Source of the DNA: Paenibacillus pasadenensis DSM 19293
GTDB lineage: Bacteria > Bacillota > Bacilli > Paenibacillales > Paenibacillaceae
Reading direction: 5' to 3'
NCBI RefSeq assembly: GCF_000422485.1
Contig: NZ_KE383853.1
Coordinates: 117,154 to 181,153, forward strand
Length of the DNA: 64,000 nucleotides
Part shown: positions 8,362 to 17,132 of the stretch, in pieces
How the letters are laid out: each line of letters opens with the position of its first letter
Numbering within the stretch: the stretch's first letter is position 1
The notes under the pieces: model-generated
The model's input: only the letters and a program-made list of their open reading frames with translations
What the model was told of the DNA's origin: nothing
The model's database searches: none
Position numbers and translations under genes: made by a program

Positions 8362-9771
8362 TCATTTTTTCAGCTGGTCGAGCGCCTCTCGCAGCTGCGG
8401 ATCTTCCTGCTGCAGCTTGTCGCGCAGCTTGGCCATTATCGCGTGGGACGTCTTGTCGCCGACGACGCCTGTCGCCTCCAGGCCGTTGTCCCGCTGGAAG
8501 CCGCGCACGGCCTCCGCCGTCTGCTCTCCGAACACGCCCGGCACCGGCGCCGCCGGATAGCCGAGCGCCTGCAGCATCGTCTGCAGCGTCTTGACGTAAT
8601 CGCCGTAGTCGCCCTGCTTGCTCTCCTCGCCCGCAGGCAGCATCGGCAGCGTCGCATAGGACGGCAGCTCCACCTTGACGTCCGGCTCGACGCCTTTTTT
8701 GTGGATCGACTGGCCGCTCGGCGTCTTCCACTGCGCCTCGGTCAGCTTGAGCACGGATTTGTCGTTGAACTGGCCGAAGCTCTGCACGATCCCCTTGCCG
8801 AACGTCGTCGTCCCGATGACCGTCGCTCCGGCCGATTCCTTCAGCGCCGCGGCGAGCACCTCGCCGGCGCTGGCGGTCTGGCCGTTGACGAGCACCGCGA
8901 TCGGCAGCTCGAGCTTCGTCTTCTGCTTGGAGTAGTACTTCTGCACCTTCTTGTCGTCCTTGTAATCGACCTCGAGGATGAGCTTGTCCTTCGGAACGAG
9001 CCGGTTCGCGATCTCGATCGTCGGCGTCAGCAGTCCGCCCGGATTGGAGCGGAGGTCGAGCACGAGCCGGCTCATGCCCTTGTCCTGCAGCGCCTTCAGC
9101 GACGTCTCGAACTCCTTGGCCGTCGATTCCGCGAAGCGGGAGATCGTGATCCGGCCGACGCCGTCCTCCAGCAGCTCATGCGTCACCGTCGTCACCGGGA
9201 TCGGCGCCCGCGTCAGCTCTACGGTCAGCTGCGGCCCGTCGGATCTGGCGAGCGTCACCTTGACCTTCGTGCCCTCCTCGCCTCGGAGCAGCGCGACCAG
9301 CTTGTCCATGCTGATGCCCTTGACCGGAGTCCCGTCGACCTGGACGATCTCGTCCCCGGTCAGCAGGCCGCCCTTCTCGGCCGGCGTATCCTTGATGACA
9401 GTATCGACCAGATAACGCCCCTCCTCCTGCCGCACCTGCACGCCGATGCCGACGAACTCCGGCTGGTAGCTCTGGACGAAGTCCTGGCCCTCGCTGCCCG
9501 GCAAGTAGACCGAATACGGATCGTCGAGCGAAGCGAGCATGCCCTTGGTCGCTCCGTTCAGCAGCGCCTCCGGCTCGGCTCCGAACAGGAAGTCCTTGTT
9601 GATTTCCTTATAGGAGGCGTTAAAATTGGCGAAAACCTTCTCCTTCAGCACCGGGTATTGGACGAGCATCGATATCCTGCCCGCTCCGAAGCCGACGATC
9701 AGCGCCGCCGCCGCTCCCAGTACGCACCATGTCGCCAGCCGCTGCCTAGCGGCCGTTCCGCGCTCTCTCAT
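8362..9771 (-). CDS. S41 family C-terminal processing protease (CtpA/CtpB type)
   Basis: This 469-residue exported protease has an N-terminal membrane anchor (about residues 11-30) and a PDZ domain (about 100-190, with TPAEKGGLLTGDEI). The S41 core carries the Ser-Lys dyad S301 (GQTASAGE) and K326 (TTFGKGIVQ), and a peptidoglycan-binding domain lies at about 385-450. In Bacillus, CtpB cleaves SpoIVFA during sporulation and CtpA acts in the envelope; the present copy cannot be assigned to either. The start ATG has only a weak GGAGAG site. Confidence 0.93.
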   Translation of the reverse strand: MRERGTAARQRLATWCVLGAAAALIVGFGAGRISMLVQYPVLKEKVFANFNASYKEINKDFLFGAEPEALLNGATKGMLASLDDPYSVYLPGSEGQDFVQSYQPEFVGIGVQVRQEEGRYLVDTVIKDTPAEKGGLLTGDEIVQVDGTPVKGISMDKLVALLRGEEGTKVKVTLARSDGPQLTVELTRAPIPVTTVTHELLEDGVGRITISRFAESTAKEFETSLKALQDKGMSRLVLDLRSNPGGLLTPTIEIANRLVPKDKLILEVDYKDDKKVQKYYSKQKTKLELPIAVLVNGQTASAGEVLAAALKESAGATVIGTTTFGKGIVQSFGQFNDKSVLKLTEAQWKTPSGQSIHKKGVEPDVKVELPSYATLPMLPAGEESKQGDYGDYVKTLQTMLQALGYPAAPVPGVFGEQTAEAVRGFQRDNGLEATGVVGDKTSHAIMAKLRDKLQQEDPQLREALDQLKK

Positions 9772-9820
9772 GACTGATCTCTCCGCTTCCGCCCGAAGGC
9801 CTCAGTTTCTGTATCCCTTC

Positions 9821-9849
9821 ACTTTATCTCATTTGGCAGGCGCGTTCAA
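9821..9849 (-). promoter_or_regulatory. Sigma-A promoter of the CtpA-type protease gene
   Basis: On the minus strand, TTGAAC (9844-9849) and TAAAGT (9821-9826) are separated by 17 bases, 50 bases before the start codon. Confidence 0.6.
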
Positions 9850-9869
9850 TTTTGCCGGCTCGGCGCGGC

Positions 9870-9899
9870 TTGTCGCCCTGCGCCGGCGTCCGGTACAAT
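9870..9899 (+). promoter_or_regulatory. Sigma-A promoter of the HAD phosphatase gene
   Basis: TTGTCG (9870-9875) and TACAAT (9894-9899) are separated by 18 bases, about 50 bases before the ATG. Confidence 0.6.
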
Positions 9900-9949
9900 G
9901 AGAGGGATCAAGCTCGCGGCCCGGCCGAATAGAGACAGGAGAGAAACCG

Positions 9950-10744
9950 ATGTACAAGCTGATTGCAATCGATGTGGACGACACGCTGCTGAACGACGAG
10001 CTGGAGGTGACGCCCGCGACGCGCGACGCCCTGGCCGCCGCTCTGGAGCGCGGCGTGACGGTGACGCTCGCGACGGGAAGGATGTTCGCCTCCGCCCGCC
10101 AGGTCGCCGAGGGACTGGCGCTCAACGTGCCGATCATCACGTACCAGGGCTCGCTCGTGAAGACGCTGCTGGACGGCCAGGTGCTCTATGAGCGCTATGT
10201 GCCGGCCGATGCGGCGGCCGAGCTGGACCGCTTCTGCACGGAAAGGGGACTGCATCTGCAGCTGTACGTGGACGACCGGCTGTACGTGCGCGAGGACAAC
10301 GACAAGGTCAAGGCCTACGCGCGCCAGTCCAATATTCCTTATGTCGTCGAGCCGGACTTCGGCTCGCTGCTGAGCCGGCCGCTGCTCAAGATGCTCGTCA
10401 TCGACGAGCCGGCGCTGCTCGATCGCATCGCCGCGGAGCTGCAGCCGCTGCTCGGCAGCCGCATGCACATCACCAAGTCCAAGCCGCATTACCTGGAGTT
10501 CATGCACAAGGAAGGCACCAAGGGCCATGCGCTGCGCTTCATGGCCGAGCATGTCGGCTGCTCGCTGGACGAGACGATCGCCATGGGCGACGCCTGGAAC
10601 GACCGCGAGATGCTGATGGAGGCCGGCCTCGGCGTCGCCATGGCCAACGCGCAGCCCGCGCTCAAGGAGCTGGCCGACTACGTCACGCTGTCCAACAACG
10701 AGGACGGGGTCGCCCATGTCGTGGAGAAGTTCATCTTGAGCTGA
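9950..10744 (+). CDS. Cof-type HAD-IIB sugar-phosphate/nucleotide phosphatase
   Basis: This 264-residue protein has the nucleophile motif DVDDTLL (D8, D10) at the N-terminus, a type IIB cap domain in the middle and the C-terminal GDAWNDREML acidic motif. This is the Cof/YkrA-like layout. These enzymes dephosphorylate small phosphorylated metabolites such as sugar phosphates or pyridoxal phosphate; the substrate cannot be predicted. The ATG follows ACAGGAGAG by a normal spacing. Transcription unit is self-contained, with promoter upstream and terminator downstream. Confidence 0.9.
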   Translation: MYKLIAIDVDDTLLNDELEVTPATRDALAAALERGVTVTLATGRMFASARQVAEGLALNVPIITYQGSLVKTLLDGQVLYERYVPADAAAELDRFCTERGLHLQLYVDDRLYVREDNDKVKAYARQSNIPYVVEPDFGSLLSRPLLKMLVIDEPALLDRIAAELQPLLGSRMHITKSKPHYLEFMHKEGTKGHALRFMAEHVGCSLDETIAMGDAWNDREMLMEAGLGVAMANAQPALKELADYVTLSNNEDGVAHVVEKFILS

Positions 10745-10756
10745 GCTTCGGCAAAT

Positions 10757-10804
10757 GAAAAATCCAGGCCAGCCGGAATCGTTCCGGCTGGCCTGGATTT
10801 TTTG
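10757..10804 (+). terminator. Intrinsic terminator after the HAD gene, probably bidirectional
   Basis: A 19-bp stem (AATCCAGGCCAGCCGGAA and complement) with a TCG loop is flanked by five A residues upstream and six T residues downstream. It sits between the convergent HAD gene and the sulfate operon. Confidence 0.9.
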
Positions 10805-10870
10805 CGGGTTCAGCGGGTTCGAGCCTCGCCTCGGGCTGGGCTCTGCAAGCCAGGCCCGGGGCCATGGCGA

Positions 10871-11944
10871 TCAGATGCCGGCCAGCACCTGGTACCAGAT
10901 GCCGCGCTTGGAGTACAGCTCTTTTTTGACCTGCGGCCAGCCTCCGAGGTAATGGATGTCGAACAAGCCGGGCGGAGTCGTATAGCTCGCTGCCGCCTCC
11001 GCTGCGGCCTGCGGCTCGACGGGACGGAAGCCCTGGGTGCCCAGATACCGCTGCGTCTCCTCGCTGCGCAGGAATTCCAGGAACGCCTCCGCCACCTCGC
11101 GCGTCCCGCGCTTGTCGACGTTGCGGTCGACGACGGCCGCCGGATTCTCGATCAGGATCGTATCGTCCGGGATGACGATGTCGTAGTCGACGCCCTTGGC
11201 GATCCGGGCGAGCAGCTCGTTCTCGTAGGTGACGATCGCGTCGCCCACGCCATACTCGAACGCGGCCATCGACGCGCGCCCGCTTTTGTCGAGCGACTCG
11301 ATGTTCGCATGCACGCGCTCCAGGTAGCCCTTCGCGTAGGCCGGATCCTTTTGGCCCGTCTCGCGCTCCGATTGCTTGAGCCCCGCCCCGTAGATGGCGT
11401 TGATGTCCCACTGGGCGCCGCCGCTCGTCTGCGGATTCGGATAGAGCACCTTGACGCCGGGCTTCATCAGATCCTCCCAGCCGCGGATGCCGAGCGGGTT
11501 GCCGGCGCGCGTGCCGATGACGGCGATCGACGTCGTGATGTTGCCCCGGTAAGGCCCCTCCCGCCAGTCATGCTCGATCAGCCCTGCGTCGCGGATGCGC
11601 TGCAGGTCGCCCTCCATCGCCAGCACGGCGACGTCGGCCTCGAAGCCGCCGATGATCGCGCGCGCCTGCGTGCCCGACGCTTCGTACGACTCCTGAAAGA
11701 CGACCGTCTGTCCGGTCTGCTCCTTCCATTGCTCCTTGAACCTCGGCAGCAGCTCGGCGAACACGTCCTTGACGACCGAGTAGGCGCCGATGACGAGCGT
11801 CACATCTCCTTGCGCAGCCGCCGGATCGGCCTTCGGGGCGGCCGATCCGGAGCATCCGCTCAGCAGTCCCAGCAGAAGCAGCAGGCTGCCGGCTATCCCG
11901 CCCGCCCTGCGAAGGGAAGGGGTTCGGGTCCGATTCGTTGGCAT
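10871..11944 (-). CDS. sbp: Sulfate/thiosulfate ABC transporter substrate-binding lipoprotein
   Basis: This 357-residue protein has a lipoprotein signal (LLSGC, lipid-attached C31) and the sulfate-binding protein fold. Diagnostic segments are VVFQESYEASGTQARAI and VLYPNPQTSGGAQW, then ENPAAVVDRNVDKRG near the C-terminus, all typical of Sbp/CysP. It delivers sulfate or thiosulfate to the CysTWA transporter. It is the last gene of the operon, 11 bases after cysA, with ribosome binding site AAGGGAGA. Placing the binding protein last differs from E. coli, where it comes first. Confidence 0.92.
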   Translation of the reverse strand: MPTNRTRTPSLRRAGGIAGSLLLLLGLLSGCSGSAAPKADPAAAQGDVTLVIGAYSVVKDVFAELLPRFKEQWKEQTGQTVVFQESYEASGTQARAIIGGFEADVAVLAMEGDLQRIRDAGLIEHDWREGPYRGNITTSIAVIGTRAGNPLGIRGWEDLMKPGVKVLYPNPQTSGGAQWDINAIYGAGLKQSERETGQKDPAYAKGYLERVHANIESLDKSGRASMAAFEYGVGDAIVTYENELLARIAKGVDYDIVIPDDTILIENPAAVVDRNVDKRGTREVAEAFLEFLRSEETQRYLGTQGFRPVEPQAAAEAAASYTTPPGLFDIHYLGGWPQVKKELYSKRGIWYQVLAGI

Positions 11945-11955
11945 CGCATTCTCCC

Positions 11956-13020
11956 TTAGATGATGACAGGCATCGGATCGACTTTGAGCTTGTTCTCCAT
12001 GATCCAGCTGTCGGATTCGTTGAACAGATAGGCGCGGTGGATGAGGATGTCGACCGGATCGCCCGGCTTCAGCACATCCTTCTCCAGCGAGCGGTAGGTG
12101 ATGAGGCGGATGTCGCCGATCTCGAGCTCGACCATCCACTCGCTGCCGCGGAAATGGATATGACGCACGACGCCGCGCATCGTCGCCGAGGCGAGCGTGA
12201 TCTCGCCCGGCTTGCCGATCTCGATGTACTCCGGACGGATGAGGCCCCTCGTGCCGGTCCAGGCGGCCGCTTCCTCGAAGCCGTGCAGCGCGGCGACGTT
12301 GTCGACCGTCGTCGACTCGCCGATGAATTCGGCGACGAACTGCGTCTCCGGATTTTTGTAGATCTCCCAAGGCGTGCCCTTCTGCTCCAGGCGGCCCTTG
12401 CTGATGATCATGATCTCGTCGGCGACCTCGATCGCCTCGTCCTGGTCATGCGTGACGAAGATCGACGTGATGCCGACGCGCTCGATCATCTCCTTGAGCC
12501 ATGTGCGCAGCTCGGAGCGGATCTTGGCGTCGATCGCCGCGAACGGCTCGTCGAGCAGCAGCAGCTGCGGCTCCGGCGCGAGCGCGCGGGCGAACGCCAC
12601 CCGCTGGCGCTGGCCGCCGGACAGCTGGGCCGGATAGCGATGCTCGAAGCCTTTGAGCCCGGTCAGCTCGATCAGGCTCTGCACGCGCTCGCGGATCGCA
12701 TCCTTGGGCAGCTTCTTGACCTTGAGGCCAAAGGCGACGTTCTCGAACACGGTCATATGCTTGAACAGCGCATAGTTCTGGAAGACGAAGCCGATGCCCC
12801 GCTCCTGCGGCGGCAGGTCGTTGACGCGCTTGCCGTGGAAAAGGATGTCGCCGGCGGTCGGAGCCTCCAATCCCGCGAGCATGCGCAGGATCGACGTCTT
12901 GCCGCCGCCGCTCGGTCCGAGCAGGCCGATCAGATGGCCTTTCTTGATGCCGAAGCTTACGTCCTGGACCGCCTTGAAATCGCCGAACGACTTGCTCAGC
13001 CCCTTGACCTCGATATGCAT
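11956..13020 (-). CDS. cysA: Sulfate ABC transporter ATP-binding protein
   Basis: This 354-residue ATPase has Walker A GPSGGGKTS (35-43), signature LSGGQRQR and Walker B LLLLDEP. It also has a C-terminal regulatory TOBE-like region of about 110 residues with RPEYIEIG. Together with CysT and CysW it energises sulfate/thiosulfate import. The start codon lies one base after the cysW stop, so translation is probably coupled. Length and domain order match the CysA family rather than other MalK-like ATPases, and the context confirms the substrate class. Confidence 0.93.
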   Translation of the reverse strand: MHIEVKGLSKSFGDFKAVQDVSFGIKKGHLIGLLGPSGGGKTSILRMLAGLEAPTAGDILFHGKRVNDLPPQERGIGFVFQNYALFKHMTVFENVAFGLKVKKLPKDAIRERVQSLIELTGLKGFEHRYPAQLSGGQRQRVAFARALAPEPQLLLLDEPFAAIDAKIRSELRTWLKEMIERVGITSIFVTHDQDEAIEVADEIMIISKGRLEQKGTPWEIYKNPETQFVAEFIGESTTVDNVAALHGFEEAAAWTGTRGLIRPEYIEIGKPGEITLASATMRGVVRHIHFRGSEWMVELEIGDIRLITYRSLEKDVLKPGDPVDILIHRAYLFNESDSWIMENKLKVDPMPVII

Positions 13021-13021
13021 G

Positions 13022-13819
13022 TCAATGCACTTCCTTTCGCTTTTTCGCCCATTCCATCAGCAGCAGCAGCCCGACGGAAAATGCCGCCAGCACGAGCGCC
13101 ACGCCGTTCGCGGCCACTACGTTGAAGTTCTCTACATCCTGATAGACGAGCGTCGTCGCCGTCTGCGTCAGGTTCATGATGTTGCCGGAGACGACGAGCA
13201 CGGCTCCGAACTCGCCGAGCGTGCGGGCGACCGTCAGCACGACGCCGTAGATGACGCCCCAGCGGATCGACGGCCAGGTGACTTTCCAGAACGTGTACCA
13301 CGAGTACGCGCCGAGCATCGTCGCGGCCTCCTCCTGCTGGCTCCCGATCTCCTGCAGCACCGGCATCACCTCGCGCACCATGAGCGGGAACGTGACGAAC
13401 AGCGTCGCGATGACCATGCCCGGCAGGGCGTAGACGATCTTGATGCCCGCCCCTTCGAGCAGCGCTCCGAGCGCCGTGTCCGGTCCGACGAGCAGCACGA
13501 TCATGAGGCCGCCGATGACCGGCGAGACGGCGTAGGGCAGGTCGACGATGCTGTTGAGCAGCCCCTTGATCCGCGGATGCAGCCACGCGGCCCGCACGAG
13601 GTAGATGGCCAGCATGACGCCGAAGACGGTGTTGATGAGCGTGACGAACACGACGATGATGCCGGTCATCATGAGCGCATGGAGCGCCTCCGGGCGCAGC
13701 AGCGCGTCCAGCAGGCCCGAGACGCCGTCCTCGAGGGAGCCCGTCGCGATCTTGACGAGCGGCACGACGATCAGCAGCGCGAAGACCGCATAGGTCAGTC
13801 CGATCCACAGCCTTCTCAT
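13022..13819 (-). CDS. cysW: Sulfate ABC transporter permease
   Basis: This 265-residue inner-membrane protein has six predicted helices. The coupling motif EEAATMLGAYSWYTFWKVTWP is the permease loop that contacts CysA. It ends in a basic tail (WAKKRKEVH). The ATG overlaps the cysT stop in an ATGA arrangement, with GGAAGGAGG eight bases upstream, so the two permeases are translationally coupled and probably made in equal amounts. Subunit naming (CysW versus CysT) follows gene order and sequence type. Confidence 0.92.
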   Translation of the reverse strand: MRRLWIGLTYAVFALLIVVPLVKIATGSLEDGVSGLLDALLRPEALHALMMTGIIVVFVTLINTVFGVMLAIYLVRAAWLHPRIKGLLNSIVDLPYAVSPVIGGLMIVLLVGPDTALGALLEGAGIKIVYALPGMVIATLFVTFPLMVREVMPVLQEIGSQQEEAATMLGAYSWYTFWKVTWPSIRWGVIYGVVLTVARTLGEFGAVLVVSGNIMNLTQTATTLVYQDVENFNVVAANGVALVLAAFSVGLLLLMEWAKKRKEVH

Positions 13820-14631
13820 GTGCGCTTCCTCCTTCCCTGCACGAGGTTGATGCCCCACAGGATGAGGAAGCTGAGCGTCAGCAGCAGCACCGATACCGCC
13901 GCGGCCGCCTGGGTGTCGTCGCTCTCGATCTGGCCGAAGATGTACACCGAGGCGACGAGCGTGCGGCCGGGAATGTTGCCGGCGACGAGCACGACCGCGC
14001 CGAACTCCGCGAGCGCCCGCGAGAACGCCAGCATGCCGCCGCTGACGATGCCGGGCAGCATTGTCGGCAGGATGACCCGGAAGAAGGTGCGCGGCCGGGA
14101 AGCGCCCATCGTGTAGGCCGCCTCCTCCTCGGAGGCGTCCATCTCCTCCAGCAGCGGCTGCACGCCGCGGATGACGAACGGGAACGTGACGAACACCATC
14201 GCGATCACGATGGCCGGCTCGTGGAAGACGATCTCGAAGCCGAGCTTCTCCGCGGCGAGCCCCGCCCAGCTGTTCGGACCGAGCAGCAGCAGGATCATGA
14301 GGCCGCCGACGGCGGTCGGCAGGGCGAACGGCAGGTCGACCAGGCTGTTGAGCACCCTGCGCCCGGGAAAGCGGTAGCGGATGAGCACCCAGCCGATCAT
14401 CGTGCCGAGCGCGACGTTGATGAGCGCCGCAAGCACGGCCAGCCGGACCGTCAGCAGCACCGCCTTCCAGGCGATCGGATCCGCCACGCTGTCGGCGAAG
14501 GCGCCCCAGCCGAGCGAGAACGACTGGACGTAGATGCCGAAGATCGGAAGAATGACAAGAAGAAAAAAGTAGAGCAGGATCGCCGATCGAAAGCCGAAGC
14601 TCCACCAGCTGCTGCGAAGCCTGATGTTCAC
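13816..14631 (-). CDS. cysT: Sulfate ABC transporter permease
   Basis: This 271-residue membrane protein is the CysT/CysU partner permease, with about six transmembrane helices and the EEAAYTMGASRPRTFF coupling loop. It is the first gene of the operon. A GTG at 14631 was chosen as start because AGGAGG lies 12 bases upstream. A TTG at 14643 would directly abut that site and is less likely; its use would add four residues. A promoter and CymR-like box lie about 65-130 bases upstream. Confidence 0.9.
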   Translation of the reverse strand: MNIRLRSSWWSFGFRSAILLYFFLLVILPIFGIYVQSFSLGWGAFADSVADPIAWKAVLLTVRLAVLAALINVALGTMIGWVLIRYRFPGRRVLNSLVDLPFALPTAVGGLMILLLLGPNSWAGLAAEKLGFEIVFHEPAIVIAMVFVTFPFVIRGVQPLLEEMDASEEEAAYTMGASRPRTFFRVILPTMLPGIVSGGMLAFSRALAEFGAVVLVAGNIPGRTLVASVYIFGQIESDDTQAAAAVSVLLLTLSFLILWGINLVQGRRKRT

Positions 14632-14695
14632 GTTGCCGGACAACCTCCTAAGCTCGTGCCCACGAAGGTACGATTCTTTGCGCTAATCGGATTTC

Positions 14696-14724
14696 AATAT
14701 TCCCATTAAGTTACTTGGTATTAA
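14696..14724 (-). promoter_or_regulatory. CymR-like operator in the sulfate operon leader
   Basis: The minus strand shows TTAATACCAAGT, then a short AT-rich spacer, then GGGAATATT. This resembles the bipartite box of CymR, the Rrf2-type repressor of sulfur assimilation in Bacillales. The site lies at about +1 to +27 relative to the expected start of transcription, a normal position for a repressor. The match was made from memory of the motif and has about one base of spacing difference. Confidence 0.5.
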
Positions 14725-14728
14725 CGCT

Positions 14729-14758
14729 ACTGTACCAGAGTCCCCGCGATTCCGTCAA
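14729..14758 (-). promoter_or_regulatory. Sigma-A promoter of the sulfate transport operon
   Basis: On the minus strand, TTGACG (14753-14758) and TACAGT (14729-14734) are separated by 18 bases, giving a leader of about 90 bases before cysT. Confidence 0.75.
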
Positions 14759-14807
14759 TGCGAAAAAGGTCGGTTTACTCGGAATAAGGCCGCTCCCCGG
14801 CCCGACG

Positions 14808-14850
14808 CAAAAAAGCCGCTCCCTCGCCTGCGGGCAGACGGGGAACAGCT
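14808..14850 (-). terminator. Intrinsic terminator after yigZ
   Basis: On the minus strand a ten-pair stem with G-U pairs (AGCTGTTCCC with GGGAGCGGCT) and an inner small hairpin is followed by six T residues. Confidence 0.75.
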
Positions 14851-14911
14851 TTGGGGGAGGACGGCGCAACGAGCGCCGCCCGATGCATGAATTCAAGCGC
14901 GGGACGGCCGG

Positions 14912-15544
14912 TCAGTCCTCGAGCGCGACATAGATCGTCTCGCCGGCGGAAATTCCGGCCTGTCCCTGGGTCAGGTCGGTCATCCAGTCGATGAAGCGGT
15001 CCGACTCGGCGGCTGGCGGCAGGCAGCGGACGACGACGCGGTCGGTAAAGTCGACGCTGCCGACAAGCACGCCGCGGGCATGCAGCTCGTTTTCCAGCTT
15101 GCCGTACCACGTATAGTCGACCTCGACGGCAATCTCGCGATGCAGCACGTTCGTGATCGCGCCGGCCGCCTCGATGGCGGCGACAGCGCCGTCCGTGTAG
15201 GCGCGGATCAAGCCGCCGGCGCCGAGCATGATGCCGCCGAAATAGCGGGTGACGACGATCGCGACGTTTTTGAGGCCCTGATGCTTGATGACCTCAAGGA
15301 TCGGCTTGCCGGCGGTGCCGCTCGGCTCGCCGTCGTCGGACGCTTTTTGATGCTCGTCCCGCTCGCCGACGACATAGGCCGAGCAGTTGTGCGTCGCGTT
15401 CCAGTGGAGCTTCTTGATCTCCTCGATGAACGCGATCGCCTCGGCCTCGCTCTCCACCGGACGTCCGTAGCCGATGAAACGGGACTTCTTGATGACGATC
15501 TCCTTGGAGCCGGGCTCCCGGAGCGAGCGGTAGCGGTCCAGCAT
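14912..15544 (-). CDS. YigZ/YvyE (IMPACT) family protein
   Basis: This 210-residue protein has the IMPACT N-terminal fold with the family signature DDGEPSGTAGKPIL and VTRYFGGIMLGAGGLIRAY, followed by a ferredoxin-like DUF1949 domain (about residues 140-200). Bacterial members are linked to ribosome-associated stress responses or to trimming of sugar-protein adducts, but no firm activity is known. It starts 12 bases after pgi and is presumably cotranscribed with it. A terminator follows. Confidence 0.9.
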   Translation of the reverse strand: MLDRYRSLREPGSKEIVIKKSRFIGYGRPVESEAEAIAFIEEIKKLHWNATHNCSAYVVGERDEHQKASDDGEPSGTAGKPILEVIKHQGLKNVAIVVTRYFGGIMLGAGGLIRAYTDGAVAAIEAAGAITNVLHREIAVEVDYTWYGKLENELHARGVLVGSVDFTDRVVVRCLPPAAESDRFIDWMTDLTQGQAGISAGETIYVALED

Positions 15545-15556
15545 CGAGCCGTCCGC

Positions 15557-16906
15557 CTACAGGCGGGCTTCCAGCTCGGCCTTCTCCTTCTCGTAGCCGG
15601 GCTTGCCGAGCAGGGCGAACATGTTCTTCTTGTACGCCTCGACGCCCGGCTGGTCGAACGGATTCACGCCGAGCAGGTAGCCGCTGATGCCGCATGCCTT
15701 CTCGAAGAAGTAGACGAGATAGCCGAACGTATACGGCGTCAGGTCGGCGATGTTCACGACGAGGTTCGGCACCTGGCCGTCCGTATGCGCGAGCAGCGTG
15801 CCCTCGAACGCCTTTTTGTTGACGAAGTCCATCGTCTTGCCGGCGAGGAAGTTCAGGCCGTCCAGATCGTCCGGATCGCTGCCGATCGTAATCTGCTCCA
15901 GCGGCTCTCCGACCTGGATGACCGTCTCGAACAGGTTGCGGTTGCCTTCCTGGATGAATTGGCCCATCGAGTGCAGGTCGGTGGAGAAGTCGACGGCCGC
16001 CGGGAAGATGCCCTTGTGGTCCTTGCCCTCGCTTTCGCCGTACAGCTGCTTCCACCACTCCGAGACGAAGTGCAGGGACGGCTCGTAGTTGACGAGGATC
16101 TCCGTCGCCTTGCCCTTGCGGTACAGCGCGTTGCGCGCCGCGGCGTACTGGTACGCCTCGTTGTCCGCCACGTTCGGGTTGGCATATTCCTTGGAAGCGT
16201 CGGCCGCGCCCTGCATCATGGCGTCGATGTCGATGCCGGCCGCGGCGATCGGCAGCAGGCCGACCGCCGTCAGCACGGAGTAGCGTCCGCCGACGTCGTC
16301 CGGAATGACGAACGACTCGTAGCCTTCCTCCGTCGCGAGCTTCTTGAGCGCGCCGCGGGCCTTGTCCGTCGTCGCGTAGATGCGGCCGCGCGCCTCTTCC
16401 TTGCCGTATTTCTTCTCCAGCTGCTCGCGGAATACGCGGAACGCCAGTGCCGGCTCCGTCGTCGTGCCGGACTTGGAGATGACGTTGATCGACCAGTTCT
16501 TGCCCTCGAGCGCCTGCAGCAGATGCGTCACATACGTCGAGCTGATGTTGTTGCCGGCGAAGAACACCTGCGGTCCTTTGCGCTCGCCGCTGGGCAGCAC
16601 GTTGTAGAACGAATGCGACAGCATCTCGATCGCGGCGCGCGCGCCGAGGTAGGAGCCGCCGATGCCGATCACGACAAGCGCTTCGGAGTCGGAGCGGATC
16701 TTGTCCGCCGCCTTTTTGATGCGGGCGAACTCTTCCTTGTCGTATGCGGTCGGCAGGTCGATCCAGCCGAGGTAGTCGGAACCGGCTCCGGTTCCGTTAT
16801 GAAGCTGCTCGTGGGCCAGGCGGATCGGGCCCTCCAGGTTGTCGATCTCGTTTTGGCCCAGGAATCCGAGCGCCTTGCTGTAGTCGAAGCGGATCGTTTT
16901 GCTCAT
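15557..16906 (-). CDS. pgi: Glucose-6-phosphate isomerase
   Basis: This is a 449-residue glycolytic enzyme of Bacillus-type length that interconverts glucose 6-phosphate and fructose 6-phosphate. Conserved PGI segments include [43 protein letters not shown] and [14 protein letters not shown]. The catalytic glutamate region QFIQEGNR is also present. The start at 16906 has GAAGGAGG with ten bases of spacing; upstream in-frame residues are not conserved. A moderate promoter is seen about 100 bases upstream. Confidence 0.95.
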   Translation of the reverse strand: MSKTIRFDYSKALGFLGQNEIDNLEGPIRLAHEQLHNGTGAGSDYLGWIDLPTAYDKEEFARIKKAADKIRSDSEALVVIGIGGSYLGARAAIEMLSHSFYNVLPSGERKGPQVFFAGNNISSTYVTHLLQALEGKNWSINVISKSGTTTEPALAFRVFREQLEKKYGKEEARGRIYATTDKARGALKKLATEEGYESFVIPDDVGGRYSVLTAVGLLPIAAAGIDIDAMMQGAADASKEYANPNVADNEAYQYAAARNALYRKGKATEILVNYEPSLHFVSEWWKQLYGESEGKDHKGIFPAAVDFSTDLHSMGQFIQEGNRNLFETVIQVGEPLEQITIGSDPDDLDGLNFLAGKTMDFVNKKAFEGTLLAHTDGQVPNLVVNIADLTPYTFGYLVYFFEKACGISGYLLGVNPFDQPGVEAYKKNMFALLGKPGYEKEKAELEARL

Positions 16907-17002
16907 GACGAAAAATGCCTCCTTCAAGTTCGGGTGAGAGCACCCGTCCATACTCGCGTCCGGCCGCCGGGGCCGGTCCCGTTCGCCTTGCGGCATGTCC
17001 TA

Positions 17003-17031
17003 AGGATACTGGATGCGGCTGGCGAAAACAA
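17003..17031 (-). promoter_or_regulatory. Possible sigma-A promoter of pgi-yigZ
   Basis: On the minus strand, TTGTTT (17026-17031) and TATCCT (17003-17008) are separated by 17 bases. Both boxes are only moderate matches. Confidence 0.4.
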
Positions 17032-17132
17032 GCAACCCCAGACCCCTTTCATGGAAGCTTCACGAACGCTATGGTAGACTGAAAGAGATGCTTCAGCGCT
17101 CGATGAACTTTCGAAGAAAGCAGGTGTTTCGC

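Noticed and set aside
14632-14911. SAM (S-box) or T-box leader before the sulfate operon
   Set aside because: No conserved S-box core, T-box sequence or leader terminator was found; the hairpin at 14808-14850 lies upstream of the promoter and belongs to yigZ.
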